From the NCBI GenBank assembly GCA_045544195.1, contig JAZPYO010000062.1:1-64000 (forward strand): DNA of 64,000 bases, in the 5' to 3' direction. Within the stretch, counting starts at the first letter, position 1, and the number at the start of each line of letters is the position of its first letter. Below, piece after piece: positions 1 through 7,697 of this stretch. The translations under genes and the position numbers were made by a program. The notes under the pieces are model-generated. The model ran no database searches. It saw nothing but the letters and a program-made list of their open reading frames with translations, and was not told where the DNA came from. The DNA is from RGIG7213 sp045544195. GTDB taxonomy: Bacteria > Bacillota > Clostridia > Oscillospirales > CAG-272.

Positions 1-636
1 GAAGCTCTCACCCGGCACGAGATATTCGTCATACCATATTGCAACGTCACGGAGCTTTGGGTTTTTATGTATCGTTTCCATAAGACGCTGGGCAAACGCT
101 CTGTCCTTTTTGCGATAGCTCATAAATATGTAAGCGTCAAATGCATCCTGTATCTTTTTTACCGTTTCGCCGTCCGTCAGTACCCCTTCAAGATACTTTT
201 TGAGCTTTTCTTTATACGGTAATGCGGTGGGATCGGGATCAAACTTGTTCAAAAACTGAAGATCGTCAAATATGCTTTTTGCATAAACGTCCTCAAGTCC
301 GTTTTCCTGCATAATCGGTAATACGGCAATATGCTTTTCTCCCTGCAAAGCATACGGCAGGATCTTTTCCATAGCAAACGAAGGCTTTGTCAGAAGCTTC
401 GTTGTTACGGGTACTACTATAAGGTGCATACTGTATAAGTCGTGCAGGTAGTTTTCCTCGTTATATTCCTCCGTCGGCTCATCGTGATACCATATATCAC
501 ATTCAAAGGCTGACGTTATATCTTTTTCTATCTCATCACGCAATTTTGCATCAGCGGGATGCGAGCAGAAAAGCACCTTCGGGCGATACTTGTTTTCGGG
601 AAATCTCGGCGATCTTGAAAAAATTATATCATTCAT
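1..636 (-). CDS. TIR-domain protein, N-terminal part (cut by window edge)
   Basis: The reading frame is open from an ATG at 636 to base 1, giving 212 residues with no stop; the C-terminal part lies outside the window. Residues 168-212 read as the start of a TIR domain: strand A with FMSYRKKD, helix A, then an AIWYDE strand and an LVPGESF loop. Residues 19-130 look like a second, more diverged TIR-like fold (VLFCSHPAD, CDIWYHDEP, LIVVPVTTK, HIAVLPIM). TIR domains in bacteria often consume NAD+ or make cyclic ADP-ribose signals in anti-phage defence, or act as adaptors; the effector half is not visible, so the role is open. It starts 30 bases after the sugar kinase stop and has a GAGG ribosome site, so it is probably co-transcribed with that gene. 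There is no signal peptide. Confidence is good for TIR, low for function. Confidence 0.75.
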   Translation of the reverse strand, partial: MNDIIFSRSPRFPENKYRPKVLFCSHPADAKLRDEIEKDITSAFECDIWYHDEPTEEYNEENYLHDLYSMHLIVVPVTTKLLTKPSFAMEKILPYALQGEKHIAVLPIMQENGLEDVYAKSIFDDLQFLNKFDPDPTALPYKEKLKKYLEGVLTDGETVKKIQDAFDAYIFMSYRKKDRAFAQRLMETIHKNPKLRDVAIWYDEYLVPGESF

Positions 637-666
637 TTCGTTGTCCTCAAGGTAAAGCTGTATTTT

Positions 667-1581
667 TTAGTTCAGCCTTGTTACAGAGCATTTTTGGAAT
701 ATTTCATCGTACAGTGATCGGTCAAGCGAGGCAGATATAGGAGTGTATGCGGATGCTGAGCCTGCGGCAACCGCACTTTTCAGGCAGTCTTCGTCGTTCA
801 TTTTCATACATTTTCCATATATGAAGCCGGCAAGCATACTGTCGCCTGCCCCTACGGTGTTGTGTACTGTTCTTTTGATCGGCACATCGCAGTACAGAAT
901 ACCGCTTTCATTTATAAGATATCCGCCCTTGCCGCCGTCGGATAAAAGCACGTTTTTACAGCCCATATTACAAAGCGACAAAGCGCCCTTTACAAATGGC
1001 TCGTTCGTTATTTCCGCAAGCTCGTACACATTTGGCTTTACAAGAAATACGCCGTTTTTGCATACTGTGATAAGATCGTCTTTTGTAGTGTCGCATACAC
1101 ATAACGCTCCCTTGCTTATAACGCGATCCGATAGCTCGCCGTACATATCATATCGGCAGTCGGGAGTGCTGCCTGATATTATCACCGTATCGTTCGGCGA
1201 TAGTCCGTCAAGCTTTGAAAGGAGCGCTTCAAAATCAAAGCGGCAAACGCTTTGCCCGGATGCGTTGAATTCGGCGCAGGTATGACCTGAAAGCTTTACG
1301 TTCACGCGGGTCTGCCCGTCTGTTTTGACAAAATCACAGTCAAGCCCCTCACATTTGAGCAGACGCTCGATATGCTCGCCTGTAAAGCCCGCGGTAAATC
1401 CGATAGCCTTGCCGGAAAAATTGCCGCTATATAAAGCCTTTAACGTTCTTAATACATTTATCCCCTTGCCGCCCGCAGTGAATTTGCACGAATGTATTTT
1501 GTTGGGAACAGCAGTTTTTATTTCGGAATCCGATTGAATATAGTAATCCAATGACGGATTTAAAGTTATCGTATATATCAT
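667..1581 (-). CDS. fruK: 1-phosphofructokinase / PfkB-family sugar-phosphate kinase
   Basis: About 304 residues, typical for PfkB tagatose-6-phosphate/1-phosphofructokinases, which phosphorylate fructose-1-phosphate with ATP to fructose-1,6-bisphosphate in the cytoplasm. The N terminus MIYTITLNPSLDYY is the hallmark of the 1-PFK branch; the glycine-rich GGKGINVLR follows, and the C-terminal signature NTVGAGDSMLAGF holds the catalytic Asp. The ATG at 1581 is chosen over an upstream ATG because GGAGAG lies 7 bases before it and the family starts there. No fructose PTS gene or DeoR regulator is adjacent, so the exact substrate (fructose-1-P or tagatose-6-P) is inferred. It is the first gene of a probable two-gene unit with the TIR protein. 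Confidence 0.82.
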   Translation of the reverse strand: MIYTITLNPSLDYYIQSDSEIKTAVPNKIHSCKFTAGGKGINVLRTLKALYSGNFSGKAIGFTAGFTGEHIERLLKCEGLDCDFVKTDGQTRVNVKLSGHTCAEFNASGQSVCRFDFEALLSKLDGLSPNDTVIISGSTPDCRYDMYGELSDRVISKGALCVCDTTKDDLITVCKNGVFLVKPNVYELAEITNEPFVKGALSLCNMGCKNVLLSDGGKGGYLINESGILYCDVPIKRTVHNTVGAGDSMLAGFIYGKCMKMNDEDCLKSAVAAGSASAYTPISASLDRSLYDEIFQKCSVTRLN

Positions 1582-1608
1582 AGTATCTCTCCGTTCAACA
1601 GTAAATGC

Positions 1609-1637
1609 ATTATACCACAAATGATCATTTTATGCAA
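1609..1637 (-). promoter_or_regulatory. sigma-A-type promoter for the sugar kinase
   Basis: On the minus strand, TTGCAT, 17 bases, then TATAAT, ending about 27 bases before the chosen start codon. Confidence 0.65.
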
Positions 1638-1720
1638 TACCTCAAATGACAGAACAATATTGGCTATTGTGACGGTTGTGTGAAGCGAGTGATATTTATC
1701 TGAAATATTCCCTGTGTCTA

Positions 1721-1749
1721 TTGACAAAATGTATATTTTTTTATAAAAT
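1721..1749 (+). promoter_or_regulatory. promoter for the MarR gene
   Basis: TTGACA, 17-base spacer, TAAAAT; the start codon of the MarR gene is about 47 bases downstream. It is back-to-back with the kinase promoter. Confidence 0.6.
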
Positions 1750-1796
1750 CACATCGAAAAGATAAAAAAATAATCTCAAAGGGAGGGAATGTTGAA

Positions 1797-2225
1797 ATGG
1801 TAAATAACATAAGCTCGGCGGAACTTATCCAAAAAGCCGAGCTTTTGCTTAAAAATTATCATATGACAAGAAAGGCGTGCCTTGAAAAATACGGATTGAA
1901 GAATGTGTATTGCAAGATTCTTTCTGTTCTCTCTCAGCGTGACGGCGATACCCAGCTTGACCTTGTACAACGTAGCGGACTGCAGGCTCCTACTATCAGT
2001 ATCACCTTGCGCCGTATGGAGCGCGAAGGGCTTGTAAGGCGTGTGACTGACGAAAACGATCTTCGCAAAAGCCACGTTTTCATTACAGAAAAGGGAAGAT
2101 GCAAGGCACAGGAAGCAGAAAACGCAAGCAAAGAATTCGGTCAGATGATCCTCGACGGTATATCAAATGAGGAAATAGAAGTGTTTCTGAGTGTTATGGA
2201 AAAGATTGAAAAAAATATGAAATAA
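1797..2225 (+). CDS. MarR-family transcriptional regulator
   Basis: 142 residues, the usual MarR size. A winged helix-turn-helix is visible around residues 40-100: LDLVQRSGLQAPTISITLRRMEREGLVRR is the recognition region, and the wing follows with DENDLRKSHVFITEKG. The N- and C-terminal helices would form the dimer interface. MarR proteins are dimeric repressors, often released by small phenolics or oxidants. The start has a strong GGGAGG site. It is divergent from the sugar kinase/TIR unit with only about 215 bases between, so it might regulate itself and that unit, which is inference. A strong terminator follows directly, so it is monocistronic. Confidence 0.88.
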   Translation: MVNNISSAELIQKAELLLKNYHMTRKACLEKYGLKNVYCKILSVLSQRDGDTQLDLVQRSGLQAPTISITLRRMEREGLVRRVTDENDLRKSHVFITEKGRCKAQEAENASKEFGQMILDGISNEEIEVFLSVMEKIEKNMK

Positions 2226-2230
2226 ATGAT

Positions 2231-2272
2231 AGGTACGTTCGCCTTGAACGAAAGGCGAACGTACCTTTTTTC
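2231..2272 (+). terminator. intrinsic terminator after the MarR gene
   Basis: A 12-base inverted repeat (GGTACGTTCGCC and its complement) with a short loop, followed by six Ts. Confidence 0.9.
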
Positions 2273-2306
2273 TAATTATTTTAAACATTTCATAATCATT
2301 CGGTCC

Positions 2307-2335
2307 TTGATTTGCACATATTGAGGATGTATAAT
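2307..2335 (+). promoter_or_regulatory. promoter for the DUF4358 lipoprotein
   Basis: TTGATT, 17-base spacer, TATAAT, about 35 bases upstream of the start codon. Confidence 0.65.
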
Positions 2336-2369
2336 ACTGTTGTAAATTCAAGAAATGAGGTATAATGTT

Positions 2370-3011
2370 ATGCTCAAAAAAATTATATGCGTGCTTCTTT
2401 CAGCTCTGATGCTGACATCTGCGCTTGCATCCTGCTCGGGCGATGGATCAAGCACATCTGCTGACACGAATGCTGATACGGCAAGCGCATCGGATGCTGC
2501 AACGTCTGCTGACACCGATGCTGTTGAACAGATCGCAAATGTGAAGGCTATCCAGGTGCTTGATGCTGTAATTGCATCGCTTACCGATATGCCCTCAGGA
2601 AAAAAATATGATTCGGAAACATCAAAGCTCGATGCTCTGACATTCCATTCTCTTTTTATGGAGGATAAAGACATAACCTTCAGTGAGGACGGAAGTGAAA
2701 TAATTTTTCCGCCTGTAATGGATAAGATAGCAGACTATGCGATGTTTATAGCTAACGGCAAAAACCCCATAACTATCGATGTTTTCGTTGTTAAAAATGC
2801 ATCGGATGTTGATGAGGTAAAGCTTATGTGCCAGGACCACATAAACCAGATAAAAGGGCTTATGGAGGGCTACGATTACGACGGAATACTTGCAGCTATC
2901 ACCGCTAATAACGGGCAGATCGTATATACAAAGGGAAATTACGTTATTATGCTCAGCGTGCTTGAGCCGGCAAAGGCAACAGCCGCCGTTGACAGCATCC
3001 TTGTAAAATAA
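2370..3011 (+). CDS. DUF4358-type lipoprotein
   Basis: About 213 residues. A lipoprotein signal peptide (MLKKIICVLLSALMLTSALASC) ends in the lipobox LASC, so the mature protein is anchored to the outer face of the membrane. A Ser/Ala/Asp/Thr-rich linker of about 30 residues follows, then a globular domain with the pattern seen in the Clostridia family DUF4358: an ALTFHSLFME segment, then IDVFVVKNASDVDEVKLM and a final YVIMLSV strand. The ATG at 2370 is preferred to one 15 bases upstream because a GAGG lies at the right distance and the signal peptide begins there. The function of the family is unknown. It has its own promoter and terminator. Confidence 0.72.
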   Translation: MLKKIICVLLSALMLTSALASCSGDGSSTSADTNADTASASDAATSADTDAVEQIANVKAIQVLDAVIASLTDMPSGKKYDSETSKLDALTFHSLFMEDKDITFSEDGSEIIFPPVMDKIADYAMFIANGKNPITIDVFVVKNASDVDEVKLMCQDHINQIKGLMEGYDYDGILAAITANNGQIVYTKGNYVIMLSVLEPAKATAAVDSILVK

Positions 3012-3020
3012 TAAAAAATG

Positions 3021-3062
3021 CGCTCCGATGGCTTTTGATAATGCCTTATCGGAGCGTTTTTA
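3021..3062. terminator. terminator between convergent genes
   Basis: CGCTCCGAT pairs with ATCGGAGCG and is followed by TTTTT on the plus strand; it ends the lipoprotein gene and may also serve the converging kinase gene. Confidence 0.8.
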
Positions 3063-3078
3063 TCAGCTTGTGCTTTTG

Positions 3079-3996
3079 TCAGTTACCCTTGCACTTCATT
3101 TCGTGGTATATCATACCGCCGAATACGGCAGGCTTTATGTCCGTTTTCAGATTTGTTATTCCGTGAGAAGAAAGGATTTTCCTGAGCCTGTCTAGCATAA
3201 GCGGCTTTTCTCTTGAAATATCGTGCTTAAGTATGCCGCCTGTGAATGTTACAGGGGTATCCAACGGCAAATTATGTTTGTTGAATGCCGTTATAACGTA
3301 TTGGGAAAGGGCTGCTGCGGCATCGTCGAATATCTGCAACGCTGCCTTATCACCCTTGTCTGCGGCGATCTCCGCATCCTTTGCAAAATCGGCTATCGCG
3401 CGGACGGGCTCTGCGCCTGCATATACTCCGTAAACGCTTTTTCTGAAGCTTTCTGCGGGGTATTTTTTTATTACCGCATCGTATAATAAGGTGTGCTTGG
3501 CACGTTTTTCATAATAAGCAACAGCAGAGCCGAGAGCTGCCTTTCCTATGCTGTATCCGCTTCCTTCATCGCCTAAAAGAGCGCCCCAACCGCCAATTAT
3601 ATCAACGGTACTGCCGTCCTGCACAACGAATGCATCGCTTCCCGTTCCGCACAGAAGCAGAACGCCGCTCGGATAAATTCCTCCGCACAGTATGCCCTGC
3701 ACCCCTTCATCTATGGAAACGATGTCACCGCATCCGAGAATGTATTTGCCGTGCTTTTCAAAAAGATGCTGATTGTGCATAAAAAAACCGTACATACGCT
3801 TGATCTTCAAGCCGTTTATCCCTGATCTTATCTGCTCCATACAGCCGATAATATTTTTTTCCACAACATCTGCGGCAAGCGTGCGGGGGTTTATGCCGCC
3901 GTTATATGTTGTTTTGAGGACCGTATTCAAGCATTCGTCGAAGACGATTGCATCGATTTTTGTTCCGCCTCCGTCAAAGGATATAAAAAAATCCAT
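3079..3996 (-). CDS. BadF/BadG-type ATPase, N-acetylglucosamine-kinase-like
   Basis: 305 residues of the BadF/BadG/BcrA/BcrD ATPase fold (ASKHA superfamily). The phosphate-1 loop is at the N terminus (FISFDGGGTKIDAIVFDE); a second loop LLLCGTGSDAFV and the stretch GGWGALLGDEGSGYSIGKAAL match bacterial and eukaryotic GlcNAc kinases, and FTGGILKH is near the C terminus. The probable role is ATP-dependent phosphorylation of GlcNAc or a related amino sugar during cell-wall recycling or sugar uptake; the substrate is inferred. The ATG at 3996 is selected for its GGAGAG site and the family N terminus. The gene stands alone. Confidence 0.8.
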   Translation of the reverse strand: MDFFISFDGGGTKIDAIVFDECLNTVLKTTYNGGINPRTLAADVVEKNIIGCMEQIRSGINGLKIKRMYGFFMHNQHLFEKHGKYILGCGDIVSIDEGVQGILCGGIYPSGVLLLCGTGSDAFVVQDGSTVDIIGGWGALLGDEGSGYSIGKAALGSAVAYYEKRAKHTLLYDAVIKKYPAESFRKSVYGVYAGAEPVRAIADFAKDAEIAADKGDKAALQIFDDAAAALSQYVITAFNKHNLPLDTPVTFTGGILKHDISREKPLMLDRLRKILSSHGITNLKTDIKPAVFGGMIYHEMKCKGN

Positions 3997-4167
3997 AATA
4001 TATCTCTCCAAATAGTAAATTTTCACAAAAAAATCATAAAAATGTCGCACAGTTTAAAGATAAATGTATTACAATAGTTCCGTAATTTGAATTATACATT
4101 ATGCAACCGTTTCAAGAGGGATAATATTGTAAACAAAATGTAAAAATAAAAATAATAATAATATTAT

Positions 4168-4210
4168 AAGCGGAAATCCGCTTGAAACATTTATCGGTTT
4201 TGTTTATAAT
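4168..4210 (+). promoter_or_regulatory. promoter of the VTC operon with overlapping inverted repeat
   Basis: TTGAAA at 4182, 17-base spacer, TATAAT at 4205. A perfect inverted repeat AAGCGG-AAAT-CCGCTT (4168-4183) touches the -35 box and could be an operator. The rest of the 250-base divergent gap from 3997 is very AT-rich with no other clear signal. Confidence 0.65.
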
Positions 4211-4244
4211 ATATTTTTGATGCTTAAGGAAAAGGGGGACTCGT

Positions 4245-4985
4245 ATGGCTATATCTGTATTTAAGAGATACGAAAAAAAGTTTATCGTCACAAAAAGTCA
4301 GTACGAGGAGCTGCTTTTGCTGATAGAGCAATATATGGATACGGATAAATATTGCCTTAACGGCAGCTCGTACCGCATATGCAATCTGTATTTTGATACG
4401 CCGAATAATGATATTATACGCCATTCGATATCAAAGCCGTATCACAAGGAAAAGCTCCGATTGCGAAGCTATGACAGAGCGCAGCTTGATGACACGGTGT
4501 ACCTTGAGCTGAAGAAAAAAACAGGCAGGATCGTTACGAAGCGGCGAGTCGGAATGACGCTCCGCCAGGCATATGACTACATATATAAGGATATCCGCCC
4601 CGATAAAGAAAAATATCTTCCCAATCAGGTGCTGAACGAAATAGACTATTTCAGAAAAATACATCCATGCGTTCCCGTTATGTTCGTATCTTATGACAGA
4701 CGCGCATTTTTTGAAAAAAACAACGGCGATGTCAGAATAACATTCGATTTCAATATATTAACGCGAAGATATGACCTTGATCTTTCGCTGCCCGTTACAG
4801 GCGAAAGACTTATTCCTGAGGATATGATGATAATGGAGGTCAAGGTGCCGGATGCAATTCCGCTCTGGCTTGCGCGAAAGCTTTCCGAAATGGGTATATA
4901 TATGACGAGCTTTTCAAAATACGGCAGGGAATACCGCAAGATGATACTTGATGATTATTTACTTGCGTCAGTTGATGAAGCGTAA
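4245..4985 (+). CDS. VTC-domain (polyphosphate polymerase-like) protein
   Basis: 246 residues covering one VTC domain. The fold is a triphosphate-tunnel-type barrel lined with basic residues: FKRYEKKFIV, YRICNLYFDTP, KLRLRSYD, YLELKKKTGRIVTKRRV and the late MIMEVKVPDAIPLWL segment are all recognisable. In yeast, VTC4 polymerises polyphosphate from ATP at a membrane. Bacterial stand-alone VTC proteins commonly sit next to DUF4956 and CotH genes, as here, but their product is not well established. It lacks a signal peptide, so the catalytic side is cytoplasmic. First gene of an operon; GGGGGA ribosome site. Confidence 0.86.
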   Translation: MAISVFKRYEKKFIVTKSQYEELLLLIEQYMDTDKYCLNGSSYRICNLYFDTPNNDIIRHSISKPYHKEKLRLRSYDRAQLDDTVYLELKKKTGRIVTKRRVGMTLRQAYDYIYKDIRPDKEKYLPNQVLNEIDYFRKIHPCVPVMFVSYDRRAFFEKNNGDVRITFDFNILTRRYDLDLSLPVTGERLIPEDMMIMEVKVPDAIPLWLARKLSEMGIYMTSFSKYGREYRKMILDDYLLASVDEA

Positions 4986-5014
4986 AAAATAAAAAAACGA
5001 AAGAGAGATTTGAA

Positions 5015-5746
5015 ATGCTTTTGACCAATAATCCGACAGCGGCAGAAGGTTCTGTAAACGCCGCCATAGACAGTATATTCAATGCGCAGGTCGCATCAAA
5101 CGCACTTACAGTTCCCGCGGTGCTTCTCATATCATTTGCGGCGCTCATGCTCGGTGCTCTTTTGGGGCTTGTGTATATCTGGACACAAAAAAGAGAGGGC
5201 GGCGATTCAACACTTGCTATATCGTTGATAATGGTACCTGCTGTGGTTGCGGCGATAGTTCTTCTTGTTGGCAACAGCTATGCAAGGGCGTTTACTCTTG
5301 CGGGCGCTTTTTCGATCGTCAGATACAGAAGCGTGCCCGTTACTCCGAAGGATGTATCGTACGTATTTATGTCACTCGCCATCGGCTTGGGATGCGGAAT
5401 AGGCTATATAGGTTATTCCGTGCTCTTCACTGCGATATTTATACTTGTAATGCTGATACTGTCGCTTACAGGCTTCGGCTCTTTGAAAAAACGCGAAATG
5501 CAGTTAAAGGTCGTCATTCCCGAAAACCTTAATTTTGAGGGCATTATAGACGATATACTCAACAGCGATACTACATATTGGCGTCTGGCAAAGGTAAGAT
5601 CGAGCGATTTTGGAACGATGTTTGAGATTTTTTACAAGCTAAAGCTCAAAAAGGGTGTTTCAACTAAAGACTTTGTTGATAAGATCAGATGCCGTAACGG
5701 TAACCTTAACGTAGTCATCACGTACGGCGCAGACGAAACGAAATAA
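5015..5746 (+). CDS. DUF4956 membrane protein
   Basis: 243 residues with about four membrane helices in the first 150 residues (from TVPAVLLISF onward), containing the conserved family segment GAFSIVRYRS before the third helix, then a soluble C-terminal alpha/beta domain (residues 155-243: MQLKVVIPENLNFEGIID...). DUF4956 proteins are fused or adjacent to VTC proteins in many Firmicutes, suggesting the membrane part of a VTC-like complex, which is inference from context. It lies 29 bases after the VTC gene with a GAGAG site. Confidence 0.84.
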   Translation: MLLTNNPTAAEGSVNAAIDSIFNAQVASNALTVPAVLLISFAALMLGALLGLVYIWTQKREGGDSTLAISLIMVPAVVAAIVLLVGNSYARAFTLAGAFSIVRYRSVPVTPKDVSYVFMSLAIGLGCGIGYIGYSVLFTAIFILVMLILSLTGFGSLKKREMQLKVVIPENLNFEGIIDDILNSDTTYWRLAKVRSSDFGTMFEIFYKLKLKKGVSTKDFVDKIRCRNGNLNVVITYGADETK

Positions 5747-5753
5747 GATAAGG

Positions 5754-5787
5754 ATGTCCGAAAATGCAAGGATTTTCGGACATTTTC
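5754..5787 (+). terminator. intra-operon hairpin, possible partial terminator
   Basis: ATGTCCGAAAAT and its complement form a 12-base stem followed by TTTT. It would lower expression of the CotH and later genes relative to VTC-DUF4956. Confidence 0.6.
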
Positions 5788-5819
5788 CCCGTTATTGCGG
5801 GTGAAAGGAGCTTATGGAT

Positions 5820-7121
5820 ATGAAAAAGAAATTTGCTAATACAGTTAAAAGAGCGCTGGCGACAGCGCTTTGCCTGCTTAGTGTTATGTCTTTGGCGGCT
5901 TGCTCAGATGTGACCTCTCAGTTGGGTATCGCAACAGATCCGCCGCCTACACAAGCACAGACGAATGAGGATGGAAACACCGTTTATACAGGTGCGTACG
6001 GCGGTATGTTTGACGACGGGAAAATACTCGACATACGCATAAATATGACCGAATCTGACAAGTTATCCATGTTCAATACGCCGGATATGGAGGAATACTA
6101 TCACGCTGACGTTTCGATAGACGGAAAAAGCGTATCAAATGTCGGCTTCAGAACACGCGGTAACGTTTCCTATGTCAGCACGACAGAAACGGAAAGATTT
6201 TCGTTCAAGATACATTTCGGAAAATTTGTTGAAAATGTGACGTTGAACGGTCTTGACGAGCTGTGCCTGAATAATATGGCGTACGATCCGTCATATATAA
6301 GAGAGTATCTGACGTATATGGCACTTGCGCATCTCGGCGCTCCCGCACCGCTTGCGACCTTTGCAAAGGTGTATATAAATGACAGCTATGCAGGCTTGTA
6401 TCTTGCGGTGGAGGCTGTTGACGACAGCTTCCTTGAAAGAGTCTACGGTGCAAGCGACGGAAATCTTTACAAGGCAAACAGAGACAGCACTCTGCAAAAC
6501 AATGACTGTGCAACGTTTGAATTGAAGAGCGGAGACGACGCAGGTCTTCAGCATCTCAAAACGATGGTAAGTTTATTATCGGACACAGAAAAGTTACCCA
6601 ATGTCCTTGATATTTCAAGTGTTTTGAAGTATACTGCAGTAAATGCAGTAATAGCAAACGAGGACTCATATATAGGCGAAAAAGCACGCAACTATTATTT
6701 TTACGAATCTGACGGTAAAATGAAAATGATACCGTGGGATTTCAATCTGGCATTCGGAACAGACACATCCTTGCGTAAGGATAATTATGCAATAAAGCTT
6801 TCGTTTATCGATGCCGATGTAAAAGCACCGTATTTCGGTGTGGAGGCATCATCTCGCCCCCTTGTTTCAAATCTGCTTTCACAAAGCGTATATTACGATG
6901 AATATATGCAGTATGTAAATAAGCTGTCTGAATTTATGGATGAGCTGCCCACTAAATGCAATTCCGTCAAGGATCTCATAGACGAAGCTGTAAAGAATGA
7001 CTCGACGTCATTTTACGGATACGGTATGTTTGAAGACGAATTTGAAGAGGGGCAATCGAACTCTCTGATCAGCTTCATAAAGGCAAGAGGCACATCGATA
7101 AAGTCGCAGCTTGGAAAATAA
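5820..7121 (+). CDS. CotH-kinase-like lipoprotein
   Basis: About 433 residues. The signal peptide ends in the lipobox LAAC, so it is anchored outside the membrane. The CotH kinase domain occupies roughly residues 60-340: LDIRINMT near its start, VGFRTRGNVSYV, the LYLAVEAVDDSFLERV segment, LYKANRD, and the signature MKMIPWDFNLAFGTD. CotH of Bacillus is an atypical kinase of the spore coat; secreted CotH-like proteins of gut Firmicutes have unknown substrates. The ATG at 5820 sits 9 bases after AAGGAG; an ATG 6 bases earlier is too close to it. Its position behind VTC and DUF4956 is a recurring arrangement. Confidence 0.86.
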   Translation: MKKKFANTVKRALATALCLLSVMSLAACSDVTSQLGIATDPPPTQAQTNEDGNTVYTGAYGGMFDDGKILDIRINMTESDKLSMFNTPDMEEYYHADVSIDGKSVSNVGFRTRGNVSYVSTTETERFSFKIHFGKFVENVTLNGLDELCLNNMAYDPSYIREYLTYMALAHLGAPAPLATFAKVYINDSYAGLYLAVEAVDDSFLERVYGASDGNLYKANRDSTLQNNDCATFELKSGDDAGLQHLKTMVSLLSDTEKLPNVLDISSVLKYTAVNAVIANEDSYIGEKARNYYFYESDGKMKMIPWDFNLAFGTDTSLRKDNYAIKLSFIDADVKAPYFGVEASSRPLVSNLLSQSVYYDEYMQYVNKLSEFMDELPTKCNSVKDLIDEAVKNDSTSFYGYGMFEDEFEEGQSNSLISFIKARGTSIKSQLGK

Positions 7122-7145
7122 GAAAGGTTGATATTCGGTACAATA

Positions 7146-7697
7146 ATGAAAAAATTATCTGTTTTACTGTTGATGCTTGCCGCAATACTGTGCTTTGTAA
7201 GCTGCTCTGATCAAAGTGTGGGAGTTGTTGATGAATCTGCTCCTTCGGGAATGAAGCTTGCAAGCGGGCAGGGGGCATATTTTAAAATGTATGTTCCGCA
7301 GGATTGGATCGTTGATGCATCGACCGCTACTCCCTGTGCGTATGCTTCTGAGCTGGACATTACGAACATTTCCGCAATACGTGTTGCAACAGCGGCAAGT
7401 GATGCTGCATCGTATTGGCAGGAATACGCCGATGAGTTTTCAAAGAGCTTTACGAATTATACTATTGTGACAGATGGAGAAAACGCAACTCTCTCCGGAC
7501 ACGATGCTAAAAAATATGTTTATACCGCTTCACTTACGGGCGTGGAATACAAGTATTGCTCTGTTGTTTGTGTGTATGAGGGCAGTGCGTATATCCTCAC
7601 TTATACCTCAAGCCCCGATCTGTATGATAAGAATTATGAATCATTTACATCTGTGTGTAATAACTTTATGATAAAAACGGGCTCTGTTGAAAAATGA
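7146..7697 (+). CDS. PsbP-like lipoprotein
   Basis: About 183 residues. MKKLSVLLLMLAAILCFVSC is a lipoprotein signal peptide. The mature domain begins with a hydrophilic stretch, then FKMYVPQDWIVD, a SYWQEYADEF helix, and repeated strands ending YILTYTSSPDLYDKNYESF; this resembles the PsbP/DUF1795-type alpha-beta fold of small extracytoplasmic lipoproteins. No enzymatic motif is visible. The start is uncertain: the ATG at 7146 has a weak ribosome site and a TTG at 7128 is in frame. It overlaps the next gene by 4 bases (ATGA), so it is translationally coupled to it. Confidence 0.65.
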   Translation: MKKLSVLLLMLAAILCFVSCSDQSVGVVDESAPSGMKLASGQGAYFKMYVPQDWIVDASTATPCAYASELDITNISAIRVATAASDAASYWQEYADEFSKSFTNYTIVTDGENATLSGHDAKKYVYTASLTGVEYKYCSVVCVYEGSAYILTYTSSPDLYDKNYESFTSVCNNFMIKTGSVEK

